A stretch of DNA of 64,000 nt from CAJXZP01 sp041563475 (GTDB lineage: Bacteria > Bacteroidota > Bacteroidia > Flavobacteriales_G > Salibacteraceae), in the NCBI GenBank assembly GCA_041563475.1, contig JBFFMY010000001.1:1-64000 (forward strand), given 5' to 3'. The first letter of the stretch is position 1. Every line of letters starts with the position of its first letter. Of the stretch, positions 59,548 to 64,000 are shown one piece after another. Below the pieces are notes generated by a model. The model saw only the letters and a list, made by a program, of their open reading frames with translations. It was not told where the DNA came from and did not search any database. Position numbers and translations under genes: made by a program.

Positions 59548-61434
59548 TTACTCCTTTTTATTCGAATCTACGTTAATGTTAAAATGAGGCGCTTTATAGT
59601 CCTTTGGTAAATAACTCGCAGGAATGGTAGAGCTATTTCCGTCTCTAGCAGATCTATAATGAGGAGACAAAATTTCAATTCCTCTTTCATTGCACACATC
59701 CTGTATATTTTGATGCAAATGAGAGTATATTATTGCTTGTTTGCTGGCCTCCTTGGTATATGCATTAATTTGATATGAGACATAAAAATCCTCTAAGGCT
59801 GTTTGTAAAACATACGGTTTTGGTTCTTTCATTATGTCCTCTGTTCTTACAGCCGCTTCTATTAAAGCTGAGTGCATGTCCTTCCATGGAATATCATATC
59901 CAATAGTTATGGATGTGTGTACAATTAGCCCTCGAAGGGAAGCTTCGCTCGTATAATTTGTGGTGTTCCCAGAAAGAACCGAAGCATTTGGAATCGTAAT
60001 GACTTCATTTTTTATGGTTCTAATTCTCGTTACCAACATATCCTTTTCCACAACATCTCCTGTAATATCTCCGATTTTTATGCGATCTCCTAATTTAAAC
60101 GGACGCATATAGGTTATTACAAGACCCGCAACCATATTTGCTATGGCGTTGGAAGACCCTAAAGAAAAAAGTATCCCAATAAACACAGAAACACCCTTAA
60201 AAATATTTGAATCTGATCCCGGTAAATACGGAAAAATCATAACAAACATAAATGCGTACAAGAGAAACTTTACAATACTGAATGTGGGCATGGCCCAATC
60301 GGCATAAAACCCAGATATTTTTAATTTCTCATCCCTAATTTCCGTAAATAAATATTCAACGAAACGGATAACATTTTTCAAGATAAAATATATCACCAAA
60401 ATACTAAAGAGGTTAGGCAGATATAGCCAAACTGAAATCAAAACATTTTTAAACGGAGACCAAATTAATTGTAACAGCGCATCCGCCCAGGTTCGAGAAA
60501 ATGGGAAAATACTGAAGATTATAGGTAGCGTTATATAGAAAACTACGATGTAAATAAACCAGCGCAATACCTTTACAAAAAACAGAACGAGCTGGAGCTT
60601 TTTCTCCGCAGTTAGAAAAGTATAGTCTTTATAGGATACATTTTTCAGCCAACTCTCTTTATTCTTTTTAATAAGATGCAACAATCGAACATTTCCTTTA
60701 CCTATTAACCAGATAATTAGCCAAGTAAACAAAATTACAAACACCACAAGTCCGAATCTAAGTAACCATTTCAGAAGACTGTTTTCTTCTTTAGCTACCC
60801 GAATAGAGTCTTGGATTTTTTCTTTAAAATCATTTGCTAATTCTTCCATGTTTAAATCATACCACATGGCATCTGTTTCTGAAATGCTCATGATAATGGA
60901 TTCGCCATACACAATATCAACGGTGTTTTCCTCTTCAACAACTAGGATAGAATCTAGTTTTAAAAAATCATTTTCATATAGTTTTTTGATTTTTCTCGAA
61001 ACATTATTGGCTCTTTCATTTGGAGTAGAAGCTCCTGATTTTGAATAGATTTCAAATAAAGTATCACCCATTGGTCCAATAACTGGAAACCCGAAGGCGG
61101 TGTTACGCAATGAGTCAATGCGGGCTTTTTTACTTGAAATTCTTAGTCTTTCATTTTCTTCAATGGTTTCTAACTGTTCAAGAAGTTCTTCCTTTTTTAA
61201 ATTGTCTACGGTTTTTAACGCGTTAATTTGACCCGATAATTCTTCTTTTTTAAGAGAGTCGGCTACACGTTGCCGTTCTATTTCTGCAATTCTAAGGTTA
61301 TAGCCCTTGAGCAAGGCTGAGTTTACAGAGTCTTGTAATACAGGAATATTTACAGAGTCTTTAGTAAGTGTGCTTGAGTCTACCTGACTATACCCAAAAA
61401 CCTGCGCAATTAAGAATAATGCGAGTACTGACAA
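59548..61434 (-). CDS. Large MscS-family mechanosensitive ion channel
   Basis: 628 residues. N-terminal signal-like hydrophobic segment (LALFLIAQVFGYSQ), a periplasmic coiled region (about 30-210), five or more membrane helices and the MscS pore/beta-domain: GSSNAIANMVAGLVITYMRPFKLGDRIKIGDITGDVV, TRIRTIKNEVITIPNASVLSGNTTNYT. A C-terminal alpha-beta domain follows. The TTG at 61434 is the only ATG/GTG/TTG start; however the open frame extends upstream to a TAG at 61489 and encodes a basic segment (FSKKKTIKEIYRL) ideal as signal n-region, reached only from ATT (61482) or ATA codons. Osmotic-shock valve in the inner membrane. Confidence 0.92.
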   Translation of the reverse strand: MSVLALFLIAQVFGYSQVDSSTLTKDSVNIPVLQDSVNSALLKGYNLRIAEIERQRVADSLKKEELSGQINALKTVDNLKKEELLEQLETIEENERLRISSKKARIDSLRNTAFGFPVIGPMGDTLFEIYSKSGASTPNERANNVSRKIKKLYENDFLKLDSILVVEEENTVDIVYGESIIMSISETDAMWYDLNMEELANDFKEKIQDSIRVAKEENSLLKWLLRFGLVVFVILFTWLIIWLIGKGNVRLLHLIKKNKESWLKNVSYKDYTFLTAEKKLQLVLFFVKVLRWFIYIVVFYITLPIIFSIFPFSRTWADALLQLIWSPFKNVLISVWLYLPNLFSILVIYFILKNVIRFVEYLFTEIRDEKLKISGFYADWAMPTFSIVKFLLYAFMFVMIFPYLPGSDSNIFKGVSVFIGILFSLGSSNAIANMVAGLVITYMRPFKLGDRIKIGDITGDVVEKDMLVTRIRTIKNEVITIPNASVLSGNTTNYTSEASLRGLIVHTSITIGYDIPWKDMHSALIEAAVRTEDIMKEPKPYVLQTALEDFYVSYQINAYTKEASKQAIIYSHLHQNIQDVCNERGIEILSPHYRSARDGNSSTIPASYLPKDYKAPHFNINVDSNKKE

Positions 61435-61635
61435 TCTATAAATTTCCTTTATTGTTTTCTTTTTACTAAATAAGCGAATAATCGATCCCTAATTAAAGCC
61501 AAAACTTAAAAAGTTCCAATTTATTCCCATGAAAATTCTATACTAATTCGCACAACTTACCTTAAAATGTAAACGATAGGTGAACAGAAAAAAAAGAACT
61601 CCAACAAACCAAAGGATTATTCCTAAAATATTGAA

Positions 61636-61672
61636 CAAAAAAAAAGCTGCTTCAAATGAAACAGCCTTTTCT
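61636..61672 (-). terminator. Rho-independent terminator after the repeat-rich T9SS gene
   Basis: On the minus strand GGCTGTTTC-ATTT-GAAGCAGC forms a stem with one G-U pair, followed by nine T. It lies about 20 bases after the stop of the gene at 61691. Confidence 0.82.
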
Positions 61673-61690
61673 TAATGTATTAATAGTGAC

Positions 61691-64000
61691 TTATTTAATC
61701 ACAAATCGTTTTACAACAACCTCTCCGTTAGCCTCAAACTGAACAAGGTATGTTCCAGTTGCTAAATTAGAAACATCGAACGATTTAGTATATGTGTTTC
61801 CTGTTACTTGAATGTGTTGAGTCATTACAACTTCACCAGTAATGGTCAAGAAAGTAATGTTTACATCTCGAACATTATTAAAGTTAGTTAACTCAATATT
61901 TACTCGGTCTTCCGCAGGATTAGGATACATTTTCAATGAACTAACATCAAATGTTGGTACACTTAAAATAAAGTCAACTAAAATGGTATCTGACCCAGTA
62001 CAACCTTTAGAATCGGTAACAATTACAACAATGGTTCCTTGGTTAGAAAGGTTGGCCACATTGGTTTGGTTAGTTGATCCATCTGTCCATAAATACGTTG
62101 CAAATCCCGCACCCGCATCTAACAAATAGGTTGTATCCGAACCAAACCAAATAATAGATGTATCTGGTCCTAAATCAACAACTACTGGAGGTAGCCCTGT
62201 AATTGTAACTGTATCTCCTCCATCACATCCAACAGCTGTAGTAACCATAACAGAATAATCTACTGCACCAACCGTTGTTGCCGTAATTATTCGTGTTTGC
62301 GTGGTAGAGCCATCGTCCCATAGGTAAGAAGAGAAAGTACCCGCATCTAATGTTACTGACTCACCATTACACAACGTTAAATCACTTCCTAAATCTACCA
62401 TTATTGGCGTGTCAACAGTTACCATAACTGTATCGCTTCCCATACACCCATTTGCATCATCGGTTGTTACATGATAATCCATTGCACCTGACGTTGTACC
62501 AACAACATCTCTAGTTTGCATTGTAGTAGCATCATCCCATAAATAAGAATTGAATACGCCTGCGTCTAGGGTTAGAGTTGAACCAAAACAAATAACGGTA
62601 TCATTACCTAAATCAGGCATAACTGGATTAACAACTTCAATATTGGTAGTATCACTTGCAACACAACCTAGTGCATCGGTAATTTCTACCCAGTAATCAG
62701 ATGAACCAGCCGTTGTGCCAACAACATCTCTAGTTTGCATTGTAGTAGCATCATCCCATAAATAAGAGTTGAACGCACCTGCATCAAGCGTTACTGTTGT
62801 GCCTAAACAAACCAAAGTATCATTACCTAGGTTAACTACTGGTAAGGCCTGAACTGAAACATTAATGGTATCGCTTTCCATACAACCTGAACCATCTGTA
62901 ACTTCTAGCCAATAGTTTGTTGAACCAACAACATTATTTGATAATGCTCTTGTTTGTGCAACTGAAGCATCATCCCATAAATAAGCGGTAAACATTCCTG
63001 CGTCTAATGTAAAAGCAGAACCTAAACAAACAGTGGTGTCATTACCTAAGTTAACCATTATTTGGGATGGCTCAGTAATTGTAATCGAATCAATAAGTGT
63101 TGTTCCGAATGCATCTGTTACCGTTATATAATGAACACCTGCCATTACGTTATTAATGGTATCAACCACATCACCTGTACTCCATAGATATTCGTAAGGA
63201 GTCGCGCCTCCTGAAACGGTAACATTTCCACCACCGTTAGAATAACCATAGCAGGTAACGTTACTATCTACTGCTGTGCTAACAACTAGTGTTGCAGTTG
63301 AATCAAAAGTGATGTCATCAATAGCCATATCAGAAGTAAAACTTGTACCTCTAACACCTCTAAATCGTACTTGAATAGATCCAGAATAGGTAGAAAGGTC
63401 TACGTTTTTATTTAACCATGAATCAGCGCCACTAGTTTGTTGTTGACCAACAATTGAGTCAACATCATTTATCCAAGAAGACCCGTTGAATACATCAATG
63501 TACAGGTTTCCCATAGCGGCACCATACATATGGTATGCAAACGTTAGTTTAGGATTGTTTACCCCTGAAAGATCTATTAAAGGAGTATATAATTCCGCCA
63601 CAGCTCCCGTTGAACCACTTGATGCCTCAGTAAAGAAGAAATTAGTTCCGCTATTGGCTGCATCTGGTCCGGTTGATCCAGACGTTGTTGTTCCTGTTCC
63701 AGAAACATTCCATCTAAATGCAGATGTAGTTGCTGAAGGCGAAGATCCCCAACAATTTTCAATAACACTATTTAATGATTGTGGGAACCCTTCTACATCT
63801 TCTGTTAAAGGTGCAACAATAGCGTTACAAAGTGTTGTAAATGAAATAGGGCCTACCCATAATGAAGAGTCACCTGAACCACAAACTGCACGAACATATA
63901 CCTGGTAATCGGTCTGATCTAATAAGCCGTTAATGGTATATGGCATCGATGAGGTTGTATCTGATGTACCTGTTCCAAGAGTAAATCCAGAGGTATCATA
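61691..64000 (-). CDS. Repeat-rich T9SS type A surface protein (N-terminus beyond window)
   Basis: At least 769 residues are in the window; the frame is open past the Met at 63946 to the end (GFTLGTGTSDTTSS before it), so the start is outside. It begins with part of a fibronectin type III-like domain (LLDQTDYQVYVRAVCG), then a MAM/jelly-roll-like module (TFAYHMYGAAMGNLYIDV, VRFRGVRGTSFTSDMAIDDI), and then about six tandem units of roughly 70 residues with the core VxLGNDTxxCxGxxxTLDAGxFxSYLWDD and a CxxSDT end, typical of SprB-like or gliding-type surface proteins. Terminal T9SS sorting domain (KMYPNPAEDRVNIELTN, ATGTYLVQF). Two units are nearly identical at DNA level. Confidence 0.88.
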   Translation of the reverse strand, partial: YDTSGFTLGTGTSDTTSSMPYTINGLLDQTDYQVYVRAVCGSGDSSLWVGPISFTTLCNAIVAPLTEDVEGFPQSLNSVIENCWGSSPSATTSAFRWNVSGTGTTTSGSTGPDAANSGTNFFFTEASSGSTGAVAELYTPLIDLSGVNNPKLTFAYHMYGAAMGNLYIDVFNGSSWINDVDSIVGQQQTSGADSWLNKNVDLSTYSGSIQVRFRGVRGTSFTSDMAIDDITFDSTATLVVSTAVDSNVTCYGYSNGGGNVTVSGGATPYEYLWSTGDVVDTINNVMAGVHYITVTDAFGTTLIDSITITEPSQIMVNLGNDTTVCLGSAFTLDAGMFTAYLWDDASVAQTRALSNNVVGSTNYWLEVTDGSGCMESDTINVSVQALPVVNLGNDTLVCLGTTVTLDAGAFNSYLWDDATTMQTRDVVGTTAGSSDYWVEITDALGCVASDTTNIEVVNPVMPDLGNDTVICFGSTLTLDAGVFNSYLWDDATTMQTRDVVGTTSGAMDYHVTTDDANGCMGSDTVMVTVDTPIMVDLGSDLTLCNGESVTLDAGTFSSYLWDDGSTTQTRIITATTVGAVDYSVMVTTAVGCDGGDTVTITGLPPVVVDLGPDTSIIWFGSDTTYLLDAGAGFATYLWTDGSTNQTNVANLSNQGTIVVIVTDSKGCTGSDTILVDFILSVPTFDVSSLKMYPNPAEDRVNIELTNFNNVRDVNITFLTITGEVVMTQHIQVTGNTYTKSFDVSNLATGTYLVQFEANGEVVVKRFVIK
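62490..62772. repeat. Pair of nearly identical coding repeats, period 219 bases
   Basis: The stretch 62492-62551 and the stretch 62711-62770 match almost base for base (shared CGTTGT, AACAACATCTCTAGTTTGC and ATCATCCCATAAATAAG blocks), offset 219 bases (73 codons) inside the T9SS repeat region. This points to recent tandem duplication or gene conversion of one unit. Confidence 0.75.

Noticed and set aside
62490..62772. CRISPR-like direct repeats
   Set aside because: The period (219 bases) is a multiple of three, the repeats lie in one long reading frame, and there are no short spacers.
63486..63908. 140-residue plus-strand frame in the last T9SS gene
   Set aside because: Antisense shadow of a repeat-rich T9SS protein.

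Overview
The window reads as chromosome of an AT-rich, marine- or freshwater-type member of the Bacteroidota (Flavobacteriales-like; genus not determinable here). The evidence is seven proteins with, or remnants of, C-terminal type IX secretion (T9SS type A) sorting domains, TonB-dependent receptors with CarboxypepD_reg-like N-termini, a TPR/LuxR-type regulator with one membrane span, perfect TAnnTTTG -7 promoter elements, and few Shine-Dalgarno-like sequences. I saw no tRNA, rRNA, CRISPR array, insertion sequence or phage gene. Both ends cut through T9SS cargo genes.

Layout. 1-2190: two paralogous ELWxxDGT-repeat T9SS proteins, the second broken by a poly-T frameshift. 2205-7632: housekeeping genes on the minus strand (polA, cysS, oxyR). 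7808-14575: S9 peptidase, two EamA transporters, gpsA, then a tight pair encoding an NAD-dependent epimerase/3beta-HSD-like protein and a convincing steroid 5-alpha-reductase (DET2/SRD5A family). 14710-22482: TonB receptor, small secreted/outer-membrane proteins, VF530 protein, acetyl-CoA synthetase, chromate transporter. 22583-30861: giant Ig-repeat T9SS protein, TPR-HTH regulator, a CxxC-containing TonB receptor and a pirin.

31025-41000 is the most unusual part. It is a mosaic of short divergent operons encoding three SDR dehydrogenases, an ERG4/ERG24-family membrane sterol reductase, a PAPS sulfotransferase, a DUF1214 protein, an EthD-like protein, a PLP Cys/Met-type enzyme and a 3beta-HSD-family dehydrogenase. 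With the 5-alpha-reductase pair at 12844-14575 this looks like a sterol/steroid-modifying gene set: membrane reduction of ring or side-chain double bonds, C3 or C17 oxidoreduction, possible sulfonation. No squalene epoxidase, oxidosqualene cyclase, CYP51 or Rieske C4-demethylase is present in the window, so either the substrate is imported or the rest of the pathway lies elsewhere. Two divergent promoter regions of this cluster carry similar AT-rich inverted repeats that could be a shared operator.

41187-46876: a three-gene exporter operon (ABC protein with a badly degenerate nucleotide-binding domain, HlyD adaptor, TolC-like channel), then a small MscS-like protein and a VOC protein. 47106-50955: POT peptide transporter, divergent from a RimB-like protease/RimK/deacylase operon for ribosomal or other glutamate-tail modification. 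51346-64000: tricorn-like S41 protease, Gly-rich and FG-GAP T9SS proteins flanking a DUF2891 lipoprotein, a large MscS channel, and a repeat-rich T9SS protein running off the window.
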